From NCBI RefSeq assembly GCF_008974265.1, contig NZ_BKZW01000001.1:2666001-2730000 (forward strand): DNA of 64,000 nt, read 5' to 3'. A program made the position numbers and the translations under genes. Below, in pieces: positions 53,906 through 62,975 of the stretch (the first letter of the stretch is position 1; the number at the start of each line of letters is the position of its first letter). The DNA is from Dictyobacter vulcani (GTDB lineage: Bacteria > Chloroflexota > Ktedonobacteria > Ktedonobacterales > Ktedonobacteraceae). The notes under the pieces are model-generated. The model ran no database searches and was not told where the DNA came from. It saw only the letters and a list, made by a program, of their open reading frames with translations.

Positions 53906-54916
53906 TTACACGAAGCCTTCTAGCTCTCCCTTTGGGTCGCGCATCATCAACTCTGGAACTGCTTTGTGGGGATCAAGTCCCTCAAAAAGAATTAAGCTCA
54001 GCTGATGTGCAATGGGCATCTCAACCTGATAGCGTTCCGCTAATTTCAGGGCCGCTCGGGTCGTGGAAACGCCCTCGGCGACGGAGTGGGTTGATTGTAG
54101 AATAGCATCAAGTTTCTCTCCCCGTGCCAGGCGGCGTCCGAGTTGTTGATTGCGGCTCAACGGAGTGGCACAGGTAGCGATAAGATCTCCAATACCGGCC
54201 AGCCCGGCAAAGGTCAGCGCATTCGCGCCTGCGGCCACCCCCAGACGTGAAATTTCAGCCAGGCCACGGGTAATGATCGCAGCCTTGGCATTTTCGCCAT
54301 AGCCCAGCCCATCATTAAAGCCCGCTCCAATCGCGATAATATTTTTGAGCGCACCGCCCAATTCAACCCCGATGACATCGCTTGATGTATACACGCGTAA
54401 GGTATCACAAGTGATGACCGTCCGAGCCTGGACCGCGATTTCGGGTATGGAAGAAGCGACAACTGCTGCGGTTGGTTTACCCTCGGCCACCTCACTTGAG
54501 AGATTGGGGCCGCTCAAAGCCGCAATTCGATCTTTCCAGGCTGGTAGCTCTGCAGCAATAACCTCGCTCATACGCTGCAAACTCTCGATCTCAATACCCT
54601 TGCTGGCACTGACCAGTATGGTTTTAGGATCGAGATAGGGCGCGATGAGCCGCACATTCTCACGCAACTTTTGTGAAGGCGTCACCAGTACCAAAAGATC
54701 CTTGTCTGTTACGGCTTCAGTAATATCGGATGTGACGCGCAAGTTGTCTGGAAAATATATATGTGGAAGAAACACCTTGTTTTCTCGTGATTGTTGCATT
54801 TCAAGAGCGCGTTCAGCTCGATGATCCCAGATAGTGGTTGCGATACCTTTGCGGGCCAGTAAGAGAGCCAACGTCGTACCCCAGGCACCACTTCCTATGA
54901 CACCAACAGATACCAT
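53906..54916 (-). CDS. gpsA: NAD(P)+-dependent glycerol-3-phosphate dehydrogenase
   Basis: A 336-residue enzyme that reduces dihydroxyacetone phosphate to sn-glycerol 3-phosphate for phospholipids. I take the ATG at 54916 (MVSVGVIGSGAWGTTLALLL), eight bases after GAGGAG on the minus strand; the frame is open 19 codons further up. Motifs: the NAD loop GSGAWGT, VTPSQKLREN, SASKGIE, ALSGPNLSSEVA, the catalytic Lys in LGGALKNIIAIGAG and AAIITRGLAEI. A copy of the 47-nt palindromic repeat sits 54 bases upstream. Confidence 0.95.
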   Translation of the reverse strand: MVSVGVIGSGAWGTTLALLLARKGIATTIWDHRAERALEMQQSRENKVFLPHIYFPDNLRVTSDITEAVTDKDLLVLVTPSQKLRENVRLIAPYLDPKTILVSASKGIEIESLQRMSEVIAAELPAWKDRIAALSGPNLSSEVAEGKPTAAVVASSIPEIAVQARTVITCDTLRVYTSSDVIGVELGGALKNIIAIGAGFNDGLGYGENAKAAIITRGLAEISRLGVAAGANALTFAGLAGIGDLIATCATPLSRNQQLGRRLARGEKLDAILQSTHSVAEGVSTTRAALKLAERYQVEMPIAHQLSLILFEGLDPHKAVPELMMRDPKGELEGFV

Positions 54917-54970
54917 CACATTTTCTCCTCGTTCGTATTCCAAATTCACATATGACATGCTATAAAAAAG

Positions 54971-55017
54971 CAATCGTGAACGCCGCTCAATCGCGGCTAG
55001 CTTCGCTCACACGATTG
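54971..55017. repeat. 47-nt palindromic repeat, copy 2 (upstream of gpsA)
   Basis: CAATCGTG (54971-54978) pairs with CACGATTG at the other end (55010-55017). Inside are GCCGC-tcaatc-GCGGC and AGC-ttc-GCT, a three-arm fold. Relative to gpsA it has the same orientation and nearly the same distance (54 bases) as the copy before der. Confidence 0.85.
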
Positions 55018-55089
55018 AGCGGCATACTACAACGTGTCCAGGTGCTTGTATTTTTGAACAAAGCCATTGTAACATAGTTGATAATCTGC

Positions 55090-55139
55090 TTGACAAACTG
55101 CCAAAAATCATTAGACTTAGGTATGGTTGACTGGTCAAC
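55090..55139 (+). promoter_or_regulatory. GH13 gene promoter with MarR-type operator
   Basis: TTGACA (55090-55095) and TAGACT (55112-55117) with a 16-bp spacer look like a promoter. Just after the predicted start point is a perfect dyad GTTGAC-TG-GTCAAC (55126-55139), the form of MarR-family operators. It shares its half-site with the operator in front of the MarR gene at 57105, so that protein may repress both. Confidence 0.55.
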
Positions 55140-55219
55140 TATCTATTTAAAAACTATCCTGGATGGTGTACCTTGATTGGTATGGCATAGTTTATCCAAA
55201 GAAGAGGATATGTATTGGA

Positions 55220-57094
55220 ATGACGCAACTCGTAGACTTTTTTTTCTCCCCCTATGCGTCGGTGCAAACACGGCGTATGAAGGCTGCGATCGAGGATGGA
55301 TTGGCCCATGGGAGCCAGATTACGCCTCGTGATCCCCTGCCAGGCCAGGCCGTAACACTGTCTTTATTCGTGAATGGCCATAAACCTATTGAGCGTGTTG
55401 CCATCTACTACACCACTGATGGCACAGAGCCGCAGGGCGAGAGTGGTGTGGCAACGCAAGGCGCGGTGCTGTTTGCTGAAAAATTGGCGCAAGGGCTGGC
55501 TGGGATCGATGCAACCACTGAAATACAGACCTGGCAAGTGACTATTCCTGCCCAGGAAGACGGCACGATGGTTCGTTATCGTGCGGACGGCTGGAGCGTC
55601 CAGGATCCAGAACAGCATTGGTATGCGGACAGTGTTGATCCTGTGACCATTGCACAGAAAAAGGGTCGCTGTTTTGCTTATCATGTGGACCACTGGGAAG
55701 CCCCATCATGGTGGCAGGATGCGGTTGTCTATCAAATTTTTGTGGATCGTTTTAATGCAGCTCAGGGTGAGCCGCCATTACATAGCGAAGAGACGCGTGG
55801 TATTACAGAATTTTTTGGCGGCACTCTAAACGGTATTATTGAGAAACTCGATTACATTCAGTCCCTTGGCATTAACTGTCTCTGGTTATCACCCATTTTT
55901 GAGAGCCCCAGCCACCACGGCTATAATCCTTCTGACTATCATCATGTCGCCCGTCGTTATGGTTCAGACGAAGCCTTGATCCAGTTAATCGAAGCCGCCC
56001 ATCAACGTGGCATGCGGGTCCTGTTAGATTTCATTGCCAACCATACCTCAGACGAACACTTCGCCTTTGTAGAGGCACGGAATAATCCTGCCAGTCCCTA
56101 TGCTAACTGGTATGACATCACAGATACTAACTATCGTAGCTATGCTCAGGTGCGCTCAATGCCTGAATTGAGTACCGAAGAGCCAGAAGTACGCGAATAT
56201 CTTTATGGAGCCGCGCGCTACTGGTTAGAGCATTATGGAGTGGATGGATTGCGCCTGGACTATGTGCCGGGTCCTTCGCATGCGTTTTGGACCTCCTTTC
56301 AGGAAGCTGTGAAAACCGCTCGCCCAGACGCGTTAACGATTGGTGAAATTACCTCTCCGATGCCCGAGATTGTCGATTACGCCGGTCGCATGGACGGGTT
56401 TATGGATTTTCCCCTGTCATCCCGCATGCGTCAGACCTTTGCGCGGCGTAATACCACTCTGCAAGAACTGCTGCAATTTCTGGATCAGCATGTCAGCACT
56501 ATTCCTGAGAGTTTGTGTTTCGCAGCGGTACTGGATAATCATGATATGCATCGCTTCCTCTGGTTTGCTGAAGGCAATCTGGAGCGCCTGAAACTGGCGA
56601 CCGCATTCCAGATGACCCTCGAAGGAACCCCCATCGTCTATTATGGCACCGAAGTGGGACTCTCTCAGACAGAAGATGCGGGCAAAGAGAATGCTTACTG
56701 CCGTGGTCCGATGCTCTGGGGTGAGCAGCAGAATTCTGAACTCCTGGCCTACTATCAAGAGCTGATTGCTTTACGTCATCAACATAGTGTACTGCGCACA
56801 GGAAAAAGGCTCAATCTGGCTATTGAAAGCACAGGTGATACTGAGCAGGTTGGTGCATACATACGTTATACTGACGATACATATATGCTTGTGATCTTAA
56901 ACAATAACGAACAACCCGTACAGGTTCGTATTAAGTTATATGATGTATTGCAGCAGATTAGTGGGACCGGTAATTATCAGGCGACGCGCCTGCGTTCGGT
57001 GTTTTCATCATCCAGAGCATCTGATCTTATTACAAAGGATGGATGTCTGGAATTGACGGTATCGCCGTTGAGCGCTGAGATATATCTATCATAA
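55220..57094 (+). CDS. GH13 alpha-amylase-family enzyme (neopullulanase/maltogenic type)
   Basis: A 624-residue GH13 enzyme acting on alpha-glucans. The ATG at 55220 follows AGAGGA; an open frame extends to 55163. An N-terminal beta domain (about 1-150, with IYYTTDGTEPQG) resembles the starch-binding N-domain of cyclomaltodextrinases. The barrel holds DAVVYQIFVDRFN, the conserved region I DFIANHTSDEH, the nucleophile Asp in GLRLDYV, the acid/base Glu in TIGEITSP, and VLDNHDMHRF. There is no signal peptide, so it probably acts on imported maltodextrins. It is followed by a MarR regulator and a maltose-type importer. Confidence 0.93.
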   Translation: MTQLVDFFFSPYASVQTRRMKAAIEDGLAHGSQITPRDPLPGQAVTLSLFVNGHKPIERVAIYYTTDGTEPQGESGVATQGAVLFAEKLAQGLAGIDATTEIQTWQVTIPAQEDGTMVRYRADGWSVQDPEQHWYADSVDPVTIAQKKGRCFAYHVDHWEAPSWWQDAVVYQIFVDRFNAAQGEPPLHSEETRGITEFFGGTLNGIIEKLDYIQSLGINCLWLSPIFESPSHHGYNPSDYHHVARRYGSDEALIQLIEAAHQRGMRVLLDFIANHTSDEHFAFVEARNNPASPYANWYDITDTNYRSYAQVRSMPELSTEEPEVREYLYGAARYWLEHYGVDGLRLDYVPGPSHAFWTSFQEAVKTARPDALTIGEITSPMPEIVDYAGRMDGFMDFPLSSRMRQTFARRNTTLQELLQFLDQHVSTIPESLCFAAVLDNHDMHRFLWFAEGNLERLKLATAFQMTLEGTPIVYYGTEVGLSQTEDAGKENAYCRGPMLWGEQQNSELLAYYQELIALRHQHSVLRTGKRLNLAIESTGDTEQVGAYIRYTDDTYMLVILNNNEQPVQVRIKLYDVLQQISGTGNYQATRLRSVFSSSRASDLITKDGCLELTVSPLSAEIYLS

Positions 57095-57104
57095 AAGATA
57101 GGAG

Positions 57105-57156
57105 AAAAGTATACTGTAAAATAGTTGACAACCCAACTGTTTAACAGTATACTTTT
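57105..57156 (+). promoter_or_regulatory. Long inverted-repeat operator before the MarR gene
   Basis: Arms of 23 bases (57105-57127 and 57134-57156, 21 of 23 paired) with a six-base gap, containing AGTTGAC and a TTGACA -35-like box. It overlaps the space between the GH13 gene and the MarR gene, so it may be both that gene's operator and the GH13 terminator. Confidence 0.6.
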
Positions 57157-57205
57157 CAATAGAAGATTACCGGAGCATCCCTGAATGAAGGGAGAGGTGA
57201 TATTC

Positions 57206-57676
57206 ATGGGTCTAGTTAGCAAAGATGCTGGCATCGAACTTGACATCTATCAGTTGCTATTCAAAACATTCTTCTTATTGGATGATAGCGATAGCCGCTT
57301 TTTTGCCGAGTATGGGTTAAGTACCCGGCAATTCTGGGCGCTGCAACATTTAGATGAAGAGAATGGTCGCTCGATGGTAGATTTGAGTCGGTTATTGATT
57401 ACCGACAAGAGCAATGTGACCGGAATCGTTGACCGCCTCGAAAATATGGAGCTGGTCAAACGCGTTCCATCCACACATGACCGTCGTGTGACGTTGATTA
57501 CACTAACAGCGGAGGGAAGCCGTCTGCGCGAGAAGGTTGATGAAAATCATGCCCTACGCATCTTCGATTTAATGAAGGTCTTAGATGCTTCTCAGCTTCA
57601 GATGCTTTTTGAATATTTAACGTCGGTAAGCCAGAGTATAGAAAAAGAATTGATGCAGGCTGATGCTGGTCAATAA
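57206..57676 (+). CDS. MarR-family transcriptional regulator
   Basis: A 156-residue MarR regulator. ATG 57206 has GGGAGAGG eight bases upstream; an ATG at 57185 is an alternative. The winged helix reads STRQFWALQHLDEENGRSMVDLSRLLITDKSNVTGIVDRLENMELVKRVPSTHDRRVTLITLTAEG, the full family pattern with the DxRxxxLxLT wing. N- and C-terminal helices form the dimer. It lies between the GH13 gene and the sugar importer and is a candidate regulator of both. Confidence 0.93.
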   Translation: MGLVSKDAGIELDIYQLLFKTFFLLDDSDSRFFAEYGLSTRQFWALQHLDEENGRSMVDLSRLLITDKSNVTGIVDRLENMELVKRVPSTHDRRVTLITLTAEGSRLREKVDENHALRIFDLMKVLDASQLQMLFEYLTSVSQSIEKELMQADAGQ

Positions 57677-58074
57677 GGAGTAATGATTCCTGTTCTTCTG
57701 GTGCTATTGCAGCAACGTTGCGGTGATTACAGAGACGTTGATGAAGGTGTCAATTTTCCGTGCCGGAAAGTGCTACCTTAGCTATCAAACTATCTATTTT
57801 CCTCGCAATGCTGCTCGTAAAATCATACAGAGCACATCAAACATATTCTCCATGCTTTTCTTACTTAATAGGTATATCGATACTTGTATTTATGTGCTGC
57901 CCGCAACCTGCTATGAGCTAACCCCGATTGTTATGATGGCAAACTGCCTTATGCAGCTTGTACTGGTTTCCTGCACCTTGTTCAGGTGTAAGGTTATCAG
58001 GACATAAGGTATAGCGCTTGCAAAAGCGGTATGCACAACACATTTTTAGATTGATATTTTGGAGGATTTAGGTC
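57677..58074. other. Intergenic region upstream of the sugar importer
   Basis: About 400 bases. A small hairpin CACCT/AGGTG lies at 57974-57988. CGCTTGCAAAAGCG (58015-58028) is a dyad of the kind LacI-family regulators bind. No convincing gene; the frame at 57723-58007 lacks a ribosome binding site. Confidence 0.4.
58015..58028. promoter_or_regulatory. Possible LacI-type operator
   Basis: CGCTT and AAGCG around a GCAA centre, about 47 bases before the binding-protein gene. It resembles sites of LacI-family sugar regulators; no such regulator is in the window. Confidence 0.3.
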
Positions 58075-59331
58075 ATGTTATCTAAACGCGTGATCACAAG
58101 TTTCCTTTCACTCGCTGTTCTCTGCGCTCTCTTGATGTCAGCGTGCGGTGGAAGTAACGACACAACAACAAGCTCTGGCCCATCGAATCAGCCAGAAACC
58201 ATCACCATCTGGCACAACTGGCAGGGCGATTATTTGAATGCCAAGAAAGCCATCTTCGATGCTTACCACAAGCAGCATCCAAACATCACCATCAAACTGG
58301 TACAGCAAGATCAGCTGGTCGACAAATCAATCACCGCATTAAAAGGTGGTAAGGGTCCAGATATCATTGCCTGGGCTGACGACTCCCTGGGACAGCTGGC
58401 CGCCAGCCGCATGGTTGTACCAATGGACAAATATCTGAGCTCTGACTACATCAGTTCAACCTTCACACCAGCTGCTGCCAAGGCTGTGACCTACAATGGC
58501 AAAATCTACGGTGTGCCCGAGACAACTGAAGCCATCACCATCATGTACAACAAAAAATTGGTGAAAACTTCAGAGCTGCCAACCACCACTGACGAGCTCC
58601 TGGCCTTCAGCAAAAACTTCCAGGCAAAAAATCCAGGCAAATACGGCCTGGTCTGGGATACAACTGATGCCTACTTCAATGCTCCATGGTTCTATGGCTT
58701 CGGTGGTACCTATGTTACCGAAGACGGCAAAGTTGGTCTGAATTCAGAGAAATCAGTTGCTGCCGCCAAATACATCAATTCGTTCCGCCCTTATCTGCCA
58801 AAGCAGATCACCTATGATATTGCTTCCTCACTCTTCACCGAGAATAAGGCTGCCGCGATCATCAACGGACCATGGTCATATTCTGACTACGCTACCAAAG
58901 CGAAGATGGACATTGGTTTTGCTCCATTGCCAAAAGTGACCGCTAACAACAACACACCAGCTGCACCATTCGTTGGTGTTAAATCCCTGTGGATGACCAA
59001 GATTGCGAAAGATCCTGCAACCGTTGCTGATATCATGAAGTTCTACACGAGCAAAGATAATCAGATCAGCATGATCAAAGCCACTGGTGAAATCCCAGCC
59101 AACGCTGCTGCTGCTGCTGATAAAGCCGTCACAGGCAACGTTGCGATTGCTTCCTACTCTGAGCAGGCCAAAGCCGGCAACCCACTGCCAAACACCCCAT
59201 TCATGTCCGCAGTGTGGAAGCCTGTAAAAGACGCTCTGACCGCCAGCTGGTCAGGTAGCCAGTCAGTTGAAAATGCAATGAATGCTGCACAGAAAGCTGC
59301 TGAGCAAGGCGTCAAGAGTATCAACTCGTAA
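58075..59331 (+). CDS. Maltose/oligosaccharide ABC transporter substrate-binding lipoprotein
   Basis: A 418-residue cluster-1 (MalE-like) solute-binding protein. Residues 1-24 are a lipoprotein signal ending LLMSAC, so it is anchored to the membrane by a lipid on Cys24, followed by a Ser/Thr/Gly-rich tether. The mature part has ITIWHNWQG, KGGKGPDIIAWADDSLGQLA, YGVPETTEAITIMYNKKLV, and FVGVKSLWMTKIAK. It binds maltose, maltodextrin or a related sugar. RBS GGAGG is present. The two permease genes follow. Confidence 0.93.
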   Translation: MLSKRVITSFLSLAVLCALLMSACGGSNDTTTSSGPSNQPETITIWHNWQGDYLNAKKAIFDAYHKQHPNITIKLVQQDQLVDKSITALKGGKGPDIIAWADDSLGQLAASRMVVPMDKYLSSDYISSTFTPAAAKAVTYNGKIYGVPETTEAITIMYNKKLVKTSELPTTTDELLAFSKNFQAKNPGKYGLVWDTTDAYFNAPWFYGFGGTYVTEDGKVGLNSEKSVAAAKYINSFRPYLPKQITYDIASSLFTENKAAAIINGPWSYSDYATKAKMDIGFAPLPKVTANNNTPAAPFVGVKSLWMTKIAKDPATVADIMKFYTSKDNQISMIKATGEIPANAAAAADKAVTGNVAIASYSEQAKAGNPLPNTPFMSAVWKPVKDALTASWSGSQSVENAMNAAQKAAEQGVKSINS

Positions 59332-59517
59332 TCCTTACACCGATTGATTGAAAAACTGGGTGCCTGAACCGCTAAAAAGGATCAAGCACCCGGTATTTCA
59401 ATAACAACAGTATTTTCCCACTTCGATTGCGTACGATGTATCTGAACAAAGATAGATACAGAAAGGCCCTGCTCTTATGCCAAGTGTACCTGACGTTCTA
59501 AGAAGGGGCGAGTAGCG

Positions 59518-60435
59518 ATGTTAAGAGTTAAACGTTCACAGATTTTGCTCTATTTACTGCCGATGTTGATCACCATTGCAGTCATCAATCTCACGCCTAT
59601 TGGATATACCCTTTACCTGTCATTCACCAACAATACATTATTTAATGGCGAATACAACTTTGTTGGTCTGACAAACTATAGCTATTGGTTTAGCGTTGCC
59701 AATACTGATCTGCTCTATGTGATCGGAAACACATTGTTATATGTGGTGGTCTGTATTGCGTTGTTCTTGCTTGTGGGCCTGGCTACAGCGCTGGCATTAA
59801 ATAATCAGAAAATCAAAGGATTGCCCTTCTGGCGTGCAGCCCTGCTCGTGCCCTGGGCTACCCCTTATGCCATTACCTCACTGATCTGGAAATTTCTCTT
59901 TAACTATGATTTTGGACCAATCAACCAGATCGGTCGCATCTTCCTGGGTCCACAGTCTGGCATTCCCTGGATGACTGATCCCTTCTGGGCATTTGTCGCC
60001 GTGGTAATCGTCAATGTCTGGTTATCCTATCCTTTCTTCACTGTCGTTATTCTGGGCGCATTACAAAGCGTACCGTCTGAATTAGGTGAAGCTGCCAACG
60101 TAGACGGTGCCAATGCCTGGCAGCGTTTCCGCTCAGTGACCCTGCCACTGTTGCTTCCTGCCATTACCCCGGCCACGATCTTGAGTTCAATTACCACCTT
60201 CCAGATGTTTGGTGTTGTGTACCTGATCACTGCCGGTGGACCTGTTACCAGTGCTGACAAACCTGGGGCCACCTCGTTTGTTATGATCTATATTTACAAT
60301 AAGATCCTGGGAGATAACGCCGCCAATATTCACTATGCTCAGATCGCCACCTTTGCGGTCTTGATCTTTATTATCCTGGGCTCGGTGACCTTCCTGACCC
60401 GTAGCCTTGGAGACTCCAAGGAGTCGCTGGCATGA
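59518..60435 (+). CDS. Sugar ABC transporter permease, MalF-like
   Basis: A 305-residue inner-membrane permease with six hydrophobic segments. The ATPase-contacting EAA loop reads ELGEAANVDGANAWQRFRSVTLPLL. The start and first helix (RSQILLYLLPMLITIAVINLTPIGYTLYLSF) are typical, and it lacks the large P2 loop of E. coli MalF. It overlaps the next gene by four bases (ATGA), so the two permeases are coupled. Confidence 0.94.
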   Translation: MLRVKRSQILLYLLPMLITIAVINLTPIGYTLYLSFTNNTLFNGEYNFVGLTNYSYWFSVANTDLLYVIGNTLLYVVVCIALFLLVGLATALALNNQKIKGLPFWRAALLVPWATPYAITSLIWKFLFNYDFGPINQIGRIFLGPQSGIPWMTDPFWAFVAVVIVNVWLSYPFFTVVILGALQSVPSELGEAANVDGANAWQRFRSVTLPLLLPAITPATILSSITTFQMFGVVYLITAGGPVTSADKPGATSFVMIYIYNKILGDNAANIHYAQIATFAVLIFIILGSVTFLTRSLGDSKESLA

Positions 60436-61394
60436 GCAAAAACATGACACAAACACAGTTCAAACAACCTGTTTCCAATCAGGCATCGACCGATGCACAC
60501 GAATATGCGAAATATCGTGCCAGAATTGAAGGTCGAATTCGGCGCCGTAAAGCTGTGGCTGGTTTTCAGTCGGCTTTAATTTACCTTTTCCTGACCGTTA
60601 TGACCATTTTTGCCCTGTTCCCGATTTACTTTGTGATCCAGGCATCGTTAGGTGGTAACCAGAATCTCTATTCGACTGACCTGCACCTGCTACCGGCCAA
60701 CCCGAGCCTGGACAATTACGTCTATGCTTTTACGCAGGAACCTTTGCTGGCGTGGCTGGGCAATACCCTGTTTGTCTGCGGTTTTTCGACCCTGCTGGGT
60801 CTCTTCTGTTCTATGACCGGTGCCTATGCCCTCTCGCGTTTCCGCTTCCGTGGCCGCAAGCTCTCACTGAACTTATTGCTGGTACTCCAGGCTTTTCCTG
60901 CTCTGCTGGCAATCAGTGCTTACTACTATCTGTTGCAGTACCTCAATCTGTTAGATAGCGCTCCCCTGCTTGGATTGTCGTTGATCTACATGGCGGGTTC
61001 GGTTGTGTTTAGTTGCTGGAACATCAAAGGCTATTTTGATACATTGCCAGTTGAACTGGACCAGGCAGCGATGATCGATGGAGCCACCCAGTGGCAGACC
61101 TTCTGGCGGGTTGTCTTGCCGTTGGCCGCGCCTGCGCTGGCTGCTTCTGCCCTGCTGATCTTTGTTGGTAGTTGGAGCGAATTCGCGATCGCCAATTATA
61201 TCTTGAACGCGAATGACAATGGTTCAAACCTGACCTTTATTCTGGGACTGGTTCGCTTGCAGGGAGATTTCCGTACCCCCTGGGGCTACTTTGCTGCTAC
61301 TGCAGTGATCACCTCGGTTCCGCTGGTTGTCGTTTTCCTCTTCGCACAACGTTTCTTCAAATCTGGCCTGACCATTGGTGGTGTTAAAGGCTAA
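60432..61394 (+). CDS. Sugar ABC transporter permease, MalG-like
   Basis: A 320-residue permease with six hydrophobic segments and a longer, charged N-terminus (about 50 residues). The EAA-like loop is ELDQAAMIDGATQWQTFWRVVLPLAAPA. It pairs with the MalF-like protein. No ATPase gene follows: the transcript is followed by an IS element, and the MsmX/MalK-type ATPase must be encoded elsewhere. Confidence 0.94.
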   Translation: MSKNMTQTQFKQPVSNQASTDAHEYAKYRARIEGRIRRRKAVAGFQSALIYLFLTVMTIFALFPIYFVIQASLGGNQNLYSTDLHLLPANPSLDNYVYAFTQEPLLAWLGNTLFVCGFSTLLGLFCSMTGAYALSRFRFRGRKLSLNLLLVLQAFPALLAISAYYYLLQYLNLLDSAPLLGLSLIYMAGSVVFSCWNIKGYFDTLPVELDQAAMIDGATQWQTFWRVVLPLAAPALAASALLIFVGSWSEFAIANYILNANDNGSNLTFILGLVRLQGDFRTPWGYFAATAVITSVPLVVVFLFAQRFFKSGLTIGGVKG

Positions 61395-61397
61395 GAT

Positions 61398-62975
61398 ATG
61401 AGTCATCCCGAATTTTCGGGATGCTTTTCTAACACCTTTTATCTGACAAAGACTGTAATGTCTGGATATTGGGAGCCAAAAGGTAGCCAAGGCTTGGACG
61501 ATAGTCGTCCCACAGACGGCTGATCGCCCAACGTAAGCGGTAAAGCGGTGCAATAGCTTTTTTGCATCGCTTTCCGGTTCTTTTGCACTTCAAATGCAAG
61601 ATCATTTCAACAAGATCCCCGTGGATAGGAGTGAGTAAATGGAGGAGAAAAGCATAAACAAGTGTCACGATACCTAACAGCTTGAGTCGGTTTTCCATCG
61701 CGTACAAACGCGGACTCTCCATCGCCAGCTCACTCTTTCCATAGCGGAATACGAGTTCTATTTGCCAACGTCTCCGATAAGCAAAAACAATCTCCCAAGC
61801 CTGCTCTGCAGTTCGAATACGCTCATTAGTTACCAGATACCAGACTTTCTTATTCACGCGAACTTTCACGAGATAAAGTTGATACTCGTATTGCTCATGC
61901 CATATCGGCGCCCACCAAACATCACAAGGCATCTTTTCACCAGTATGGCTATCACGTATTTCTTTATGAGATAAATACTTTTTATGTAATCCAATCTGCC
62001 ATAATTTCTTCTTTTCCCCTTTCTCATTGAAAAAGAAATGCCCTTTTTTCCAGCGAATCACAAAACGCACACGTAATTTCTGTAACACTTGTATCCAAGG
62101 GCCTGATGCTGCTCCACGATCAAATATGTGAAGGAGCTGATCCCCCCATTTCCGAACAACTTTTCTCAATAACTTTTCTTGTTGTTCTCTTAACTTTGTC
62201 GCATCATCACCTCTGGTAGTCCACCAGCTCATCACTGCTACTTTTACCCTTCCTTCCATTCCTATGATCAATGCTGCTGTCCACTGCATTCCTGCCACTG
62301 TAATCGCTTTCTTTGGTGGAAAATTAAAGACCAGGCCTTTTTTTGAGCGCTGCAATCTTTTCGCTTTACTAGAAGTTACTGGACAGATTCCTTCTAATTT
62401 CTCGCTTTCTGCTTTTTCTATGACACTCTCATCCCAAGGGCAAATAATCCTTTTCCCTTGTTCTCTCATACGTGTCACCTCTTTATCAGCTTCTTCTAGT
62501 AAATAGTGATCTATCTGCAAAAAATTCCATTTTATGGAGCGAAGCAGGTTTCCCACTCTCTTCGTTCCAGCAGTCGCTGTTTTTGATTGCTGCGCATATC
62601 CATCGAGGTAGGAACCTAATTCACTCAAAAGTAGTCCCTGCTTGTTATTTCTGAAACGAATAATTGCAACGCATACCTGTACTAACGTTCGCACTAACCT
62701 CTTATCTATCAGCCTATCAAGCACAATCAAAAGTGGCATAAGAAATTCTTCAAGCAATTGAGCTAATTCCTGTGATGCTCTCTGCGCATCTTGTTCCTCG
62801 GGTTGAAGTATGTCATACTGAAATGGCATGAGTTGGGGGCCTCCTGGTTTTTTGCTGTCAGTTGAATTTTTAACAGTTTAACTCAGGAGACCCCTCTTTG
62901 CCTAGTTCTTACTTTTCCGGTTTTCTCTCTTTCTTTCCGGCTAGAAATGTTCCTCAAAAATTCGGGATGACTCAT
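61398..62975. mobile_element. IS4-like insertion sequence
   Basis: A complete IS of about 1.58 kb. The left end ATGAGTCATCCCGAATTTT (61398-61416) is an exact 19-bp inverse of the right end (62957-62975). It encodes one intact transposase on the minus strand. Flanking sequence gives at most a two-base AT duplication, if the true ends begin at GAGTC. The insertion lies between the 3' ends of the malG-like gene and hpt; the hpt stop codon TGA (62972-62974) overlaps the IS end. Confidence 0.9.
61429..62829 (-). CDS. IS4-family DDE transposase
   Basis: A 466-residue transposase. The DDE residues are visible: Asp in IICPWDESVIEK, Asp in LHIFDRGAASGPW, and the IS4 signature Y-(2)-R-(3)-E-(6)-K in YRRRWQIELVFRYGK. 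It is full length with no frameshift, and the ends are intact, so the element may still move. The gene is AT-richer than its neighbours. Confidence 0.93.
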   Translation of the reverse strand: MPFQYDILQPEEQDAQRASQELAQLLEEFLMPLLIVLDRLIDKRLVRTLVQVCVAIIRFRNNKQGLLLSELGSYLDGYAQQSKTATAGTKRVGNLLRSIKWNFLQIDHYLLEEADKEVTRMREQGKRIICPWDESVIEKAESEKLEGICPVTSSKAKRLQRSKKGLVFNFPPKKAITVAGMQWTAALIIGMEGRVKVAVMSWWTTRGDDATKLREQQEKLLRKVVRKWGDQLLHIFDRGAASGPWIQVLQKLRVRFVIRWKKGHFFFNEKGEKKKLWQIGLHKKYLSHKEIRDSHTGEKMPCDVWWAPIWHEQYEYQLYLVKVRVNKKVWYLVTNERIRTAEQAWEIVFAYRRRWQIELVFRYGKSELAMESPRLYAMENRLKLLGIVTLVYAFLLHLLTPIHGDLVEMILHLKCKRTGKRCKKAIAPLYRLRWAISRLWDDYRPSLGYLLAPNIQTLQSLSDKRC

